A stretch of 64,000 nt of DNA from Paralithodes platypus (GCA_032716605.1 CM064509.1:35435618-35499617); one strand, 5' to 3'. Positions 25,637 through 37,287 are shown, counted from the stretch's first letter. A program made the numbers and translations. Notes: generated from the sequence alone by a model not told the origin.

Positions 25637-25660
25637 AAGGCCGCGTCTCACACAGTACGT
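25637..25660 (+). repeat. Left terminal inverted repeat of Harbinger
   Basis: AAGGCCGCGTCTCACACAGT plus ACG; matches the right end in reverse complement over at least 23 bases. Confidence 0.93.
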
Positions 25661-26290
25661 TAGCCGCCGACCACAGCCTATCTTTTCAAAATATTTGAAT
25701 TTTTCCGGGATCGTCTGACATCGTCTGTGATCGTGTAAAAAGATCGCCTCGTATTGTGGTAGGCGAGGGGTGGTTGAGTGGCGCGGAAATGGTCGGCGGT
25801 GATCGGCCAAAAAATAGTGGCTGCACTAAATTTTGGCCGATAGTCGGCAGAAGAAACCGTTACATTTTTTCGTGCAACGTACGTGCATATGTCGTGCAAC
25901 GATCGTACGTGAATCCTGTGTATATCTTCATTGACGTCCTCTGATCGGTCAACTTTTTTTACATATGAATAGTACGACCACCCCTACAATAAATCGTGTG
26001 TCGCATATTATATAACCACGTTCCATTTCATTAGAGTATGACCGATACTCGATCACAACACAATAACTACACAATATATCGTATAGCAGAAACGCCTAGT
26101 GCACGATCAACACGTTAAGTACACGTTAAATGTACGACAGGCCAAGGACCATTGTCCGTTATATTGGGCTAATCGTGTATGGCGCTTCGTGGCTGTCTGG
26201 ACAGCGTGGCGCCCAACCCACGCTCTGCCCAGGAACTTTCCACGCCACACACGTTCATCGTACGCCGTGGCAGCGCAGCTCGGCCCGGCC

Positions 26291-26325
26291 ATAAAAGCGA
26301 CCCGACCGCGACCGGAATATTCACT
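26291..26325 (+). promoter_or_regulatory. Putative promoter of the MADF/Myb gene
   Basis: ATAAAAG at 26291-26297 in a GC-rich context, with TTCACTTC about 30 bases downstream as a candidate initiator. It lies ~100 bases before the first exon of the element's DNA-binding protein gene. Confidence 0.45.
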
Positions 26326-26439
26326 TCTCTCTTCAGCCCCACGTGCGCACAACACCTACTCCATATCTCCAGCTCCACCTTTCAGCCTAGACAACAAGCA
26401 TGGTGGGCAAGGGATGAGAGAATATTAAGATAACTGCCC

Positions 26440-28934
26440 CCAGCAGCAATCCGAATACCTGTTCGCATCCCAGAATGCTGAAGACGCCCAACAGGAAGAA
26501 CCATCGACAGAAGAGGAGGACAATGATGAACAACAGGAGTCTGGACAACCATTGACCACCCCACCAGGCCCCAGTTGCGAGGTTTCCCCAACACCACGCC
26601 ATGTTCACCATGAATTGGTGGACACCCAACCGATGGGGAGGGATCCGATGAACAAGATTCAGACCCACCATCACCCACACACAGCAGGCAACCACCCAGC
26701 AAGGGCAAGGGCAAGGCAAGTGCCAAGAGGAAGCGGGTCTACTCCATCCTCGCGGAAAATAAGGAGATGATTGTGGCAGAGTGGTACAGGGAGCATGAGC
26801 TCCTGTATAACAAGAAGCTGAAGGCCTACCGTGACAGAGAGAAGAAGGACAGAGTGCACCGGGAGATGGCAGCTAAGATCAACGTAACTGGTGAGTTAAA
26901 GTGCCTTTATTAACCCACTGAACCCCAGCTAGTTAATAATAAATGTACCACCCAGGACCGGCAGGTTGTGAAAAAAAAAAAATCCAGAAAACACCAGGAA
27001 TGGGTTAGGAATGAAGGAAAACCCACAAAAAACCGATCCCCTAGGTCATTAAGGGGTCCTACAGTGCGCCCGAAAGTCGGAATTACAAGAGGGGAAATGG
27101 GTAGGCAAATACAGGCAAAAACAGGTTTTTGCGCGCTTACGCGCACACGGTTGGACTTTGAGAGTTTTCAACCATTGGCATTGTTGCGTGGGATACTTAC
27201 ACAGTTCCCATACGAAACCAGACCCCTCTAGGTGCCATAGAACCGGAGTAATTAACCAGGACGCACCTTATGCGTCCCTGGGGTTTAGCGTTACAAACAT
27301 TTTGGATGCAAACAGTGCGTCGCTGGTCTCAGTGGGTTAATTGAGTGTTATTATATATAGACAATGTACTGACCTAGCCTATGATAATGTTTTTAGGAAT
27401 GTTAGAAAGGCAGATATATCAATAACGACATAGATGAGTTAATTGTGTGGCAAGGTAATATCCGCAGGGTACCTGCGATGGGCTACGGCCCACGGGCCAA
27501 ATGAAATATGAACAACAACCTTGTTGTGAATTAATATTTTCCAATAGTTTAGTAGTTTTACGACATAGCATTAATGAACAATGTGTACACCAGTGCTTCT
27601 GTCATATTAAATATGACCAATCTTGTAATCAGAGTGTAATTTGTGACATTATTTAATACAGTTTAACAAATAAGGTGAATGGTACATGTTGAGTAATTAT
27701 TATTCGATTATTTCCAGTCGAGTGTCTTCACAAGTGGCTGGAGAGCATGAGGACACGTTTCGCCAAACTCATCCAGCTCAAGTCTGGCCAGGCGACCAAG
27801 GCGCTGACAGAGAGGGAGATGTGGATAAAAGAAACCTTCAGTTTCCTCCGTCCCCACATCGTGAGGTGTCCCACCCATAAAAGCAAGGTATGTTCCAAAT
27901 AAAAACATTTATTGATGTAGTCTATCATACTCATAATATGTACTGTTTTAGTACTCGTACAACTTCTGTGATAACTCATAATCTGTACTGTTTGATCACT
28001 CGCACAACTGTAATGTGTGTTCATGTTCAATTTGTATATGATAGCAGCAGATTCCAATAATTATCATGCAAGCAATTCTGATCAGGACTGCCTATATTAC
28101 CAGTGTTATAAACATCATTCGCCATTACTAGGCTAATATTAACCAGTTTATTATTTTCACATTTCGAATTTGTCTGACACGCAAGCATACATGTGCAATT
28201 AGTGTTTAATGCAGGCTAATCTGATCTTGGCTGCGTATATGCATCAATGCTATAAGGATATTCAGTACATTAACAATTAATAATATAGGCAGGTTATTAA
28301 TGAAAGAGGGGTCGTAAACGTTTCACTATGAGTATTTATTCATATTCAAAGGCATACATGTTACTACTGAGATTGAACACATAATTTTATATTTTGATAC
28401 ATACTTGTTTGTAAATTAAAAGGTACGACAGGTTGATAGAGAGGTACCCTCACCAGGATTCTAACCCAGCCACCCAAGGTATATTTGGGAGAGTTGGGCA
28501 CCGTAAACCAGTAGACCAACTCTCCGAAATATACCTGAGGTGGGTGGGTTCGAATCCTGGTCAGGGTACCTCTCTATCAACATACCTTTTGTTCTTATGT
28601 ACTACATTCCAACCAACTAAACTACGGTTCCCCAACAGCTGTACCCTGGGGCCTCACAAGACAACCAGGCCACCTCGCCGGATGTCAACAGCCATGTGGT
28701 TGAGGTGGTGGATGTGGTGGATGTGGTCTTGGATGACCCTGACGAGCCGCAAGAGGTGTCGCCTGGGGCCCCAAAGCGCCAGCAGATGCCAACCCAGCGG
28801 CGGAAGGAGCAGGCTTCTTCGTTGACAACCCAGGCTGAAAAGGAGATGATGGAGACGGTAAATTATTATAAATGTTTTTCATAACTTTGTACAAAACACC
28901 ATAATAAGATTTATTCACACCCGGCCACAGTACA

Positions 28935-28999
<65 letters not shown>

Positions 29000-29697
29000 A
29001 TACATAGATACATACAGACACAGTAACAATTACCTTGTGTGGGTGTATTGGAGTATGAATGCATGTATTGTCTTTATTTATGTAACCACACCATTTTCAG
29101 AGCTGGGAGAGGTGGAGAACCGCCATTTCTGTGTTATGTACTGTAATGTGTTATTTGAATGTATTTTTGGCATATGTCTAATAACAACATTTCTACACAC
29201 AGCTGTGTGACGCAGAGCACCGCAATGCCCTGTTCTGCGAGGAGTGGAAGGCGGCACAGCGGCCAGAGAATCGTCATGTCCAGGAGCTAAAGCAGTTCCA
29301 CCAGTTCATGACTACAGGGATCGGGAACATGGATCATCGCCTCATGGAACACTACATGACCGAGGTGATGAAGCTGGGCCAGGGGATGAAGGCCTACAGC
29401 CGAGGCACAGGAGGCATGCCCAGGGTCACCATTTCTGAGGTGCCTCAACCGCAGCAGGCGCCCATTCAGCCACCAGCACAACAGCCAACATACGAGCAGT
29501 TGACTGTGGCAGGGCCATCGGGGCTCCACGCCACTACTCATGGACCGAGTACCCCTAGGAGCTGGAAATCGAGTACCCCAAACTACGGCCGTCCTGAGGC
29601 AACCCCTGTCAACCTGGATTCATCACACACAACCTCAAGACTGGGCGACCTGTCCTCCTTTGAGAGTTTTCTGGAGATGGCCTCCAACAATTATTAG
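26440..29697 (+). CDS. Harbinger MADF/Myb-like DNA-binding protein, four exons
   Basis: Partner protein of Harbinger transposase, expected to bind the subterminal motifs and carry the transposase to the ends. Exons: ~26440-26890, 27718-27887, 28639-28857, 29203-29697, with donors GTGAGT, GTATGT, GTAAAT and acceptors TTTCCAG, CCAACAG, CACACAG. Exon phases agree. The MADF/SANT-like domain spans exons 1-2 (conserved W, LY, Y, K, then KWLESMRTRF, SG, W and FL positions). Exons 3-4 encode an acidic/Pro-Gln linker and a helical tail ending at TAG 29697. Exon 1 has an acidic N-terminal region in one frame and the MADF start in another, with a TGA at 26611-26613. Either a one-base frameshift near 26630 or an unseen intron is present, so the exact start is unknown. 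Confidence 0.82.
28433..28580. repeat. tRNA-like fold-back element in intron 3
   Basis: Two ~65-base arms (28433-28497 and 28516-28580) are near-perfect inverted copies around an 18-base centre. The right arm carries GGGTTCGAATCC, a B-box-like tRNA motif; read on the reverse strand, the centre gives TGGTCTACTGGTT, an A-box-like motif, followed by a mutated B box from the other arm. It is therefore a tRNA-derived hairpin in a transposon intron and would form a long stem in the pre-mRNA. Confidence 0.75.
28933..28992. repeat. (CA)n microsatellite
   Basis: About 30 CA dinucleotides in intron 3-4 sequence of the Harbinger gene. Confidence 0.95.
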
Positions 29698-30712
29698 CTT
29701 TTCACAGGTACACATACACGCATTACACTGACACAAGGACACCCACACAAACATATATGAAATGTAATTTGTATTTTTATAAATAAATGTATTGTACTAT
29801 TAATGTTGTCTGATATTTCCTACCAATAATTTATGTTATACTATATTTGATATACTCTATGTTCTATCAAAATGGAAAGACCTATGTAAATATAATCAAT
29901 ATTAGTCAAAAGAATATATATGAACTGAAAAGAAAAAACAAAACGATGAAAGATAAAACAATTACCATTATGAAAAAAATTATACTTGGGAACATATAAA
30001 TAATGCACATGTGTTAACATAATAAATCAAAGAAGTAACATAAAGAAAAAAATACAATAAAATTGGCGTTCATATAAACATCGAAGGTCATATGAAAATA
30101 AAGTTGATACAAATAAAAACAGAAAATATAAACCTATTCACATAAACTAAAGAACAATGAAAAATAAAATTAATAACATTTATACTTGGGCAAACAAAGA
30201 CTTTTAATGAAATTATGTAAATATATTAAATACAAACAGTAACATAACCAAATAATTAAAACTATAATTTGAGGTTCAAGTTGGATTGGTGTATAAAGAT
30301 ACCTGCATAAATAAATAATGCCCCAATAAAGTTGATACAAATAAAAACAGAAAATATAAACTTATTCACATAAACTAAAGAACAATGAAAGATAAAAAAT
30401 TTACCATAATAACCCTAAAATTTATACTTGGCCAAACAAAGACTTTTGATGAAATTATGTAGCTATAATAAATACAAACAGTAACATAACCAAATAGTTT
30501 AAACTATAATTTGAGGTTCAAGTTGGATTGGTGTATAAAGACACCTGCATAAATAAATAAAGCCCCAAAGAAGGTAATGACAAGAATGAGCACACTTATA
30601 GCAATCTCTTAAATGAAAACAAATAAAATATCAGGAATGTAGCTTTATAAATATGTTATACTATATATATTCATATAAGACGAATATGTTGGATATTTTT
30701 ACTTACGTTTTG
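29698..30712. other. AT-rich spacer between the convergent Harbinger genes
   Basis: No gene seen. Several AATAAA signals for the forward gene lie just after its stop (near 29780). A ~200-bp segment is present twice (about 30097-30310 and 30329-30550), sharing AAAGTTGATACAAATAAAAA and TTTGAGGTTCAAGTTGGATT. Confidence 0.7.
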
Positions 30713-32026
30713 TTACTCGACTGGGTCCTGCCACGCCAGGAGGTTCTCGGGTTGGCTGTAGTAGTCTGCCAGGTAGTCCCTCACAACTTTGGCAGGCCCT
30801 GGTCCGGTTTGTCGCAGACGTGGCTGGAGTCCGTGCAGGGGCTCCCTCCTCCAGTCTGCAGACATTTCGCCCACATCACCAGGTTGTACGTTCATGCCAG
30901 GGCATCTGTCGATGAGGATGTTGTGGAGGATGCAGCTGGCGAGGACCACCTTCTCCACAGTGCTAGGTTGTAAGTTGATGGTCGTGAGTAGGCACCGGAA
31001 GCAATTGGCTAGCATCCCGAAGGCGTTCTCCACAACTCTCCTGGCCCTCGACAGACGGTAGTTGTAGTTCCGCTGTTTCTTCTGGAGACCTCAGTGGGAG
31101 TATGGCTTCTGCAGCCACTCTCTCATTGGGAAGGCGTCATCACCCACAAAGAAATAGGGCACAGGCATATCGCATCCAGGTAGTGACTCTCTGGGTGGCA
31201 AACCTGCAGCGCCATCATCAAGCGCCTTCCGGAGGTCCGTCACCTGGAAGATACCTGCATCTGAGGCTGACCCGTTGGCTCCCATGTCGGCGTAGATGAA
31301 CCGGCACTTTGAGTCAGCCAGTGCCAGCAGAACAATAGAATGGTACCCTTTGTAGTTGTAGTAGTAGGACCCCATGTTGCCAGGGGGCTGCATGGCGATA
31401 TGCTTGCCGTCGATTGCCCCTACGGTGTGTTTAAAACCCCAGGTGTCATCGAATCCTCTGGCGACCTCCTTCCAACACTGTGGTGTCGTGGGGCACACGA
31501 TGACCTCTTCCATGTACTGCTGGATGATGGCCTCACAGGTTTCGCAGACGACAATGGAGAAGGTGTTGGGGGCCAGTCTGAAGTTCAGACACAGGCTCTT
31601 GTATGCTTCCCCTGTGGCAAGGAAGCGTAGTGTCATGGCCAGGCGTAGACCGGGCTCCAGGGCCTTCCTCCAGTTGGTGTCCTGCTTGCCGATGCGTGGT
31701 GTTAGCCGCTGGACTATCTCTTTGAAGAGGTCCTCGTCCATCCTGAGGTAGTACTTGTACGTTGCCTTGTCGGTGTTCTGGAGAGTCTGCATCAGTTGAT
31801 AATAGTGACTATACAGAGGTCTTTCCAAGATCCAAGCCCTGACATGACAGTTACGTTGCTTGCATTTTTTTTTGCGGCTCCGTAACTTTCTCAGGGCGAT
31901 TCTGCACAACAGCTGCAATCGGAGGTTGCTTATTGTAACTTGGTTGAAGTGTACTATGGCCATGTACGCTTCGTCGTCTATCATGGTGGTCGTAAGGTGG
32001 TTTAGTACGTCCATGTACGCTTCCAT
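30713..32026 (-). pseudogene. Harbinger (DDE_Tnp_4/HARBI1-like) transposase, one nonsense codon
   Basis: Cut-and-paste transposase. ATG at 32024-32026 follows a TATA/initiator. Recognisable features: a helical N-terminal region, the first catalytic Asp in GAIDGKH, the second in the SDAGIF motif, then KPYSH. An in-frame TGA at 31091-31093 interrupts the chain; the same frame resumes immediately with the NYRLSRARRVVENAFG block that holds the third catalytic Glu, and ends at 30713. With one stop and no frameshift, about 437 codons, the decay is recent. As written, the truncated product lacks the catalytic Glu and should be inactive. Confidence 0.92.
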
Positions 32027-32050
32027 GTTGACAGTAGGAGCTTTGGTGGT

Positions 32051-32087
32051 AGACTGAATGGGCCGGGGCCGCACCCCATTATATAAG
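32051..32087 (-). promoter_or_regulatory. TATA box and TCAGT initiator of the transposase
   Basis: On the reverse strand TTATATAA (about 32080-32087) is followed ~25 bases later by CATTCAGTCT (32051-32060), the arthropod-type TCAGT initiator. The first ATG is ~30 bases downstream. Confidence 0.7.
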
Positions 32088-32463
32088 TAGGCGTGTCCTT
32101 TGACGTGTCAATATCGTGCAAGACGTACGACGGGCGTATTTATCGTGCAACGTACGTGCGTTAGTTGGACTTTTAACGTATGGTTAACGACCAGAAGCGG
32201 CATTATCGTGCTTTTAACGTGCTTTAAACGTATGACGAACATGTGATAGCCGAATGAGTAGCGTCACTGGTCAGCGATTTATTCTACAACATTCGTGTTG
32301 CAGGTGTGTGTGACGTGTGTTTGTCGAGTGACTGTCGAGTGACTGTCGAGGGCTTGTTGTACAGCAATCGTGAACCGGCGAGGATCGTGCAGTGATCCAG
32401 TGATTCGATTACAATCGGCAAAAAAGTGCAAGTCGTCCTCTGTCGGCGGCTGTCGAGCGGTGG

Positions 32464-32487
32464 CCGTACTGTGTGAGACGCGGCCTT
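32464..32487 (-). repeat. Right terminal inverted repeat of Harbinger
   Basis: Reverse complement of the left terminus, CGTACTGTGTGAGACGCGGC then CTT. Confidence 0.93.
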
Positions 32488-32539
32488 TAGTAATCTTTCC
32501 ATTGTTTCACTCTTCTATCAGTATTAAAACAATCATTGT

Positions 32540-32945
32540 TCTTCAGAGCACTCTCAGTGCTCAGAACATAAGAAAATGGGAGTCTGCAGATAGCCGATTG
32601 GCCCAAACAAGGCAGATCCCTCTCACACCTAACCCTAATTAGAAGGCCTAATGATAAGGCCTTTTAAGCTGGGCTTATACAGTCCAGCTCACTAACACCA
32701 TTAGGACTGACTTCACCGAAACGGTTAGAGGTCAGAAAACGGGGGTCTATAGAGCGCCGATTGGCCCACTCTTGACAAATCCCCCCTCACACCCAACCCA
32801 TTTCGTCCATATGCCTATCTAATTTTATCTTAAAGCTCCCTATCGTTCTTGATCCCACTAGGTAGCCTATTCCACGTATATACAACTCTGTTACCAAACC
32901 AATATTTGCCTATATCCTTTCTGAAACGAAATTTATCTAATTTGA
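32540..32945 (-). mobile_element. LINE 3' fragment (end of RT ORF and 3' tail)
   Basis: Reverse-strand translation of ~32850-32945 gives NGFKLDKFRFRKD, then YWF, NRVV, W and LPSG, the conserved C-terminus of Jockey/CR1-type LINE reverse transcriptases; stops and a frame break follow. The 3' part contains a diverged ~165-bp duplication (CCGATTGGCCCA at about 32595 and 32756). Confidence 0.7.
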
Positions 32946-32951
32946 AACCAT

Positions 32952-33165
32952 TAAAACTTTACTTGTCATTAGTGAGACCTAATATGGATTATGCTGTTCA
33001 ATTGTGGTGTCCTTATTACAGAATGGACATAGATTCATTAGAGAGAGTACAACGTAGAATGCCAAAATTATCAATAATATTAGAAATCTTCCGTATGAAG
33101 ATAGGTTATAAAAGAAGCAGAAATTAAACTTTGGGAAGCTTGAAATCTTAAATGAAAGGTATAGT
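32952..33165 (+). mobile_element. LINE reverse transcriptase fragment
   Basis: Forward-strand LVRPNMDYAVQLW, then Y.R.DIDSLERVQRR, the hallmark segment of LINE RT just after the palm/thumb; frames break afterwards. It lies head-to-head with the reverse-strand LINE end a few bases upstream, so two opposed fragments are joined here. Confidence 0.75.
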
Positions 33166-33560
33166 TAATTGATTAACTTAACCGATTAACTTTTAAAATA
33201 AACTTAACTTAACTAGTTAATTCCCAAATTCCAGTTAACTTAACTTAACTTAGTTGATAACAAACTAAAAGTAACTTAACTTAACTAGTTAATTTGATGA
33301 ATTAATTGGCCCAACTCTGGTACTATGTATGCATGTGTGTACTGTATGTGTGTATGTAAGTACTGTATGTATGTGTGTGTGTCTATGTATGCATGTATGT
33401 ACTGCATGTACTGTACAGTATGTATGTATGTATGAAAGCATGTGTACTGTACAGTATGTATGTATGTATGTATGTGTACTGTACAGTATGTATGTATGTA
33501 TGTATATACCCCATAGGTGGGGGTGGCCGACTCGAGACAGAGCCCGAACAGAAACAACAC
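33165..33560. repeat. TTAACT-rich stretch and (ATGT)n microsatellite
   Basis: 33165-33300 is built from TTAACTTAACT units. 33325-33510 is an ATGT/GTGT microsatellite with recurrent TGTACTGTACAGTATG. No gene; open frames here are repeat artefacts. Confidence 0.85.
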
Positions 33561-33564
33561 AATG

Positions 33565-34245
33565 AAATATAAAATATATATAAAATAGTGATAGCCAAAT
33601 TAAAAGTACTTGTAGAATAGACTCATGATATACGAAAAAGGTAAAATTAAATTAGCATATTTCGTCTCAAAGATAATACACGAGATGAAGAAGATAATTA
33701 AAATGATAAATACGAGCCATTGAGACTAATGACACACAGGGTGAAAATGATGATAAATGAGGGACAATAAATGAGAGGGAAATAAATGAAGACGAAAATA
33801 AAGGAAGTGGATAATAAGTGAAGAGGAAAATAAATTAAGATGAAAATATATAATGGGGAAAATAAATAAAGAGGGAAATACAAGAGAGGAAAATAAATGA
33901 AGAGAGGAAAACAAATGAAGAGGAAAATAAAGGAGGAGGAAAATACAATAAGAGAACAATAAATGAGGAAAATAAAGAAATGAAGAGGAAAATAAATGAA
34001 GAGGAAAATAAATGATGAGGATGAAAAATGAAGATTAAAATGTAGGAAGAAGAAAATAAAGGGAGAGGAGAATAAAGAAAGGATTGAAATAATGAAGAGC
34101 TTGATATGTGGAAGGAAGGAAGGAAGGAAAGAAGGAAGGATGGAAGGAGTGGAAGGAAGGAAATAAATAAATATATAAAGAAGGAAGAAAGGAAGGAAGG
34201 AAGGAAGAAAGAAAGAAGGAAGGAAGGGCGGCAGTGGTCGTGTAT
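33565..34245. repeat. Purine-rich degenerate microsatellite
   Basis: Imperfect GAGGAAAATAAATGA units followed by GGAA tracts. The long open frame on the opposite strand is compositional (Phe/Leu/Ser/Pro only). The following stretch with GTATTCATTAG and CAGTATGACCT recurs at about 34935-34975. Confidence 0.85.
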
Positions 34246-34289
34246 TCATTAGTCTCCCTTCAGTATGACCTAAGCCGCCGTAAAATTTA

Positions 34290-34652
34290 TTAAGGGGGGA
34301 TGGGCCTTTTATTTAGTTCATTATTTGGGTGGGGGTCTATTATTTCCTTTATTCCTATATATTTTAGTTCCCTCGCTAGACCTCCATCAAGCTTAGAAAA
34401 ACACCCCCTAGACCCCCCTTCAAGATAAATTTGTATATTTTTCGCTAGAAAAATGACTCGGCCGAAGGCCGGTTCCTCTTATAATTTCAGGCTCGCTTTC
34501 GCTCGCCAGGAAAAAAATCGACACCTAAATGGCACGAAAGGTCTTAAAATTGACAACTAAATGGGGCGAAAAGTGTTAAAATCGCCAAATTAATGGGCCG
34601 AACGTCTTATAATCTCAAAACAAATGGGGCTTAACACGAGGGAGAAAGGGGA
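34290..34652 (-). mobile_element. TTAA-flanked MITE-like repeat, copy 1
   Basis: Reverse copy of the family described at 35319. Shares CTCGCTAGACCTCCATCAAG, GGCCGAAGGCCGGTTCC, CTCGCCAGGAAAAAAATCGA and GGGCGAAAAGT with the other copies in reverse complement. Starts at TTAAGGGGGG; the far end is degraded. Confidence 0.75.
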
Positions 34653-34689
34653 CCAGAACAACGACCCATCTCCCATTAAAGTTAAAGTA

Positions 34690-34892
34690 AAATATAGCTA
34701 GGTGGATTGTGGAGGGTGGAGGGTGGATGAAGGTGGAGAAGGAAATTGGGAAGAAGGAATGGAGATGGACGGAAGGAAGGAAGGAAGGAAGGAGAAATAT
34801 TAAGGAAGGAAGGAGGGTGGAAAGGGAAGAAGGTAGGAAGGAAGAAGGAGGGAAGGAAGAAGAAACGATGACAGTGTGTGTGTGTATGTATG

Positions 34893-34927
<35 letters not shown>

Positions 34928-35215
34928 TTGTGTGTATTCATTAGACTTTCTCCAGTATGACCTGAGCCGCCGTAAAATTGAGTGAAAGCCAGCCACGCTA
35001 GGCCCGTGCTGGGAGAGAGAGAGAAAGGGGGGGGGGGGGCTGAGTGAGAGTGAGATAGGGGTCGGAGAGGAAAGGAGAGAAAGAGAAAGGATGGGAGGAG
35101 GGGAAAAGAGAGAGAGAGAGAAGAAACGAAAGAGAATAAGAGATAGAGAGAGAAAATAAGGGAAGGAAATATAATTAAAGCAAACAGTATATGAATGTAT
35201 GTGTAATAAAAATTC
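34690..35215. repeat. GGAA, GTGT and GAGA simple repeats
   Basis: Successive low-complexity tracts: GGAAGG (34760-34870), (TG)n (34875-34935), poly-G at 35027, GAGA (35050-35160). No supportable gene. Confidence 0.85.
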
Positions 35216-35318
35216 AAAATAAAGGCTGATTCCTCCTAAATTAACTAAATTTAGAGGAATATGTTTGTTACATTGTACACAGGTAGAAAACTACTTTTAA
35301 TCTTACCTGTACGGATAA

Positions 35319-35688
35319 TTAAGGGGGTACTACTCGCTTTTTTCTGGACCCCCTTCTCCCTTATGTTTAGTATATTCGATTTGAGGATTTAAGACGTTCG
35401 TTCTGTTAGTTTGACGATTTTGAGACCTTTCGCCTAATTATGTTATCAATATTAAGACCTTTCGTGCCCTTTAGGTGTCGATATTTTCCTGGCGAGCGAA
35501 AGCGAGCCTCTAATTTTAGAAGGAATCAGCCTTTGGCCGGTAAATTTTTCTACCGAAAAATGTACACATTTATCTTGAAAGGGGGTCTAGGGGGTGTTTT
35601 TCTAAGCTTGATGGAGGTCTAGCGAGGAAACTAAAAAATAAATAAATAAAAAAATATATAGACCAAAAACCAAGCACTATCGCCTTAA
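35319..35688 (+). mobile_element. TTAA-flanked MITE-like repeat, copy 2
   Basis: Begins TTAAGGGGGTACTACTCGC and ends GCACTATCGCCTTAA; the end resembles the inverted start. Internal landmarks: CTGGCGAGCGAAAGCGAGCC, GGCCGG, ACCGAAAAATGTACACATTT and GCTTGATGGAGGTCTAGCG. TTAA at both ends suggests a piggyBac-type target, though no transposase is present and the assignment is inference. Confidence 0.7.
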
Positions 35689-35764
35689 GCCATTTTGTGT
35701 ACACGTCTTCTTTTGTGGTACTTAGTGAGGAAGGCAACAATGAAGGTTAAATTCTCTTACCCGT

Positions 35765-35832
35765 AACCCTACTGTTACACTTGGCTTCATGTTCTGGGTG
35801 TGGTGTCCCGAGTTCGAATCCCGGGAGGACCA
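35765..35832 (+). repeat. tRNA-like (SINE) fragment
   Basis: GTGTCCCGAGTTCGAATCCC followed by GGGAGGACC matches a tRNA T-arm with B box and acceptor side. No complete cloverleaf is apparent, so a SINE head or tRNA relic. Confidence 0.45.
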
Positions 35833-36485
35833 TATGCTTTCATTAGTTTATTCAAGTACGGTCGCGCTAATAAGTCATTGCTCAGCTGTCATTACGTTTG
35901 GCTTGATATGTGCTGTATTAATGTCTGTCAGATGTTGAATAGGGTGGGTAAGTATAGGAACATGTTTTTTTTTATTCACTCGATATGAAGAAATTAAGTT
36001 ATTGCTGATACCAATTATTGATCAAAACATACATGGTGCCGAGAGATCACTTATTAACGCGACTGTAGATTGTGGTTTGTAATTGATGATTGATGTTAAG
36101 AACGGGGTGTTATACTTATTCATGTTAATGTTTAGTGATTATTGAGGTTTTGGCTCGTTTTTGCCATTTTTTAGCAATGTAGTTTTAATTTGACCCATGG
36201 ACTGAAAAACGTTTTCCCAGAGCAAATTGAAACGAACAAATCAAACAATAATAATAATAAATAAATACAAATAAAAGTACAAACATGAAGAACAAAAATC
36301 CCAAGAACCCCTTCGAGCTAAATACGTACAATTTTCGGTTTCTCCTAATTTGCAGGTTTGCTATCGCTCGCCCAGAAAAAAAAACTCTGGTAAGAGGGGA
36401 GGGGGGTGGGGGTGGGGGGGGGGTTTGTTTGGTTAATTTAGAGGGGTAATTATATTTCGCTCTTCAGTCGTCTAAAATGGCTTAC

Positions 36486-36851
36486 TTATGGGGGTACTAC
36501 TCGCCATTTACGGACCTCCTTCTCCCTCGTGTTTAGCATTTTAGTTGTATGATTTTAAGACGTTCCTTCCATCAGTTTGGCGATTTTAATACTTTTCGCC
36601 CCATTTCGATGTCAATTTCAATACCTTTCGTGCCATTTAGGTGTCGATATTTTTCTGGCGAGCGATAGCGAGCCTGTAATTTTAAGAGGAACCGGCCTTC
36701 GGCCGGGAAATTTTTCTATCGAAAAATGTACAAATTTATCTAGGGGGTATTTTTTTTTAAGCTTGATGGAGGTCTAGCGAAGATACTAACAAAATATATG
36801 AAATATATACATATAGGCCTATTAACCAAAAACCAAGCAGTACCCCCTTAA
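36486..36851 (+). mobile_element. TTAA-flanked MITE-like repeat, copy 3
   Basis: Begins TTATGGGGGTACTACTCGCC (one mismatch in TTAA) and ends AGCAGTACCCCCTTAA, giving clear inverted ends GGGGGTACTxCT. Same internal landmarks as copy 2. A reversed partial copy precedes it at about 36300-36385. Confidence 0.75.
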
Positions 36852-37285
36852 TTAAGAACGGGAAAGGGGTGGGCCCTGATTTTTTTTTTTTTTAGAACAC
36901 GACTTTTACGCGAGACTGTACATAAAATTAACCCCTTTTTTGTACACGCGTCCGATGTGGCACTCGATGTGAAATTCAAAAATAGAGTACAATCCTCTTA
37001 GCGGGGGTGATGTAGCGGTAATAAGTTAATAATTGCCGACTTGCCAGTCTCATTCTATAAGGAAGTTTGAGCTGTAGACAACGATATTTAAAATAATTTA
37101 CAGCTAAAATAAGGTCGCAGTACATTTATATATACATAAAACCCAATTCAGCATACCATTCATCCATCAGAAACGTACATTATTATTGCATTTCTGCATA
37201 ATATCGATGTTCACGGCTCCAACTTTCTTATCGCCTGAAACTCGCAGGTGGTCAAATGGTGTATAATAGCCTTAACAGAGACTCC
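36852..37285. other. Non-coding stretch
   Basis: AT-rich. GGTGATGTAGCGGTAA near 37006 resembles a tRNA A box/SINE head. No gene seen. Confidence 0.5.
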
Positions 37286-37286
37286 A

Positions 37287-37287
<1 letters not shown>

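Larger units (their letters stand above)
25637..32487. mobile_element. PIF/Harbinger DNA transposon, nearly complete
   Basis: Terminal inverted repeats AAGGCCGCGTCTCACACAGT at 25637 and its reverse complement ending at 32487 bracket two convergent genes: a MADF/Myb-type DNA-binding protein (forward, spliced) and a DDE transposase (reverse). That is the two-gene layout of PIF/Harbinger elements. Both subterminal regions carry repeated TCGTGCAACGTACGTG-like motifs (near 25867-25910 and 32110-32165), probable binding sites of the Myb-like protein. The flanks read TA on both sides; a clean 3-bp target duplication is not visible. At 6.85 kb this is an autonomous-type copy with a single obvious defect in the transposase. 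Confidence 0.93.

Noticed and set aside
26107..26726. Reverse frames of 80-114 residues in the Harbinger 5' region
   Set aside because: They overlap the promoter and acidic exon of the MADF gene and show no domain; composition artefacts.
31340..31751. Forward frames opposite the transposase
   Set aside because: Shadows of the strongly conserved reverse-strand Harbinger gene.
33698..34249. 183-residue reverse frame
   Set aside because: Reading of a GGAAAATAAATGA-type purine repeat; only Phe, Leu, Ser, Pro and Ile.
35765..35832. Functional tRNA gene
   Set aside because: Only the T-arm and acceptor-like part fit; no paired D and anticodon arms, so a SINE or relic.
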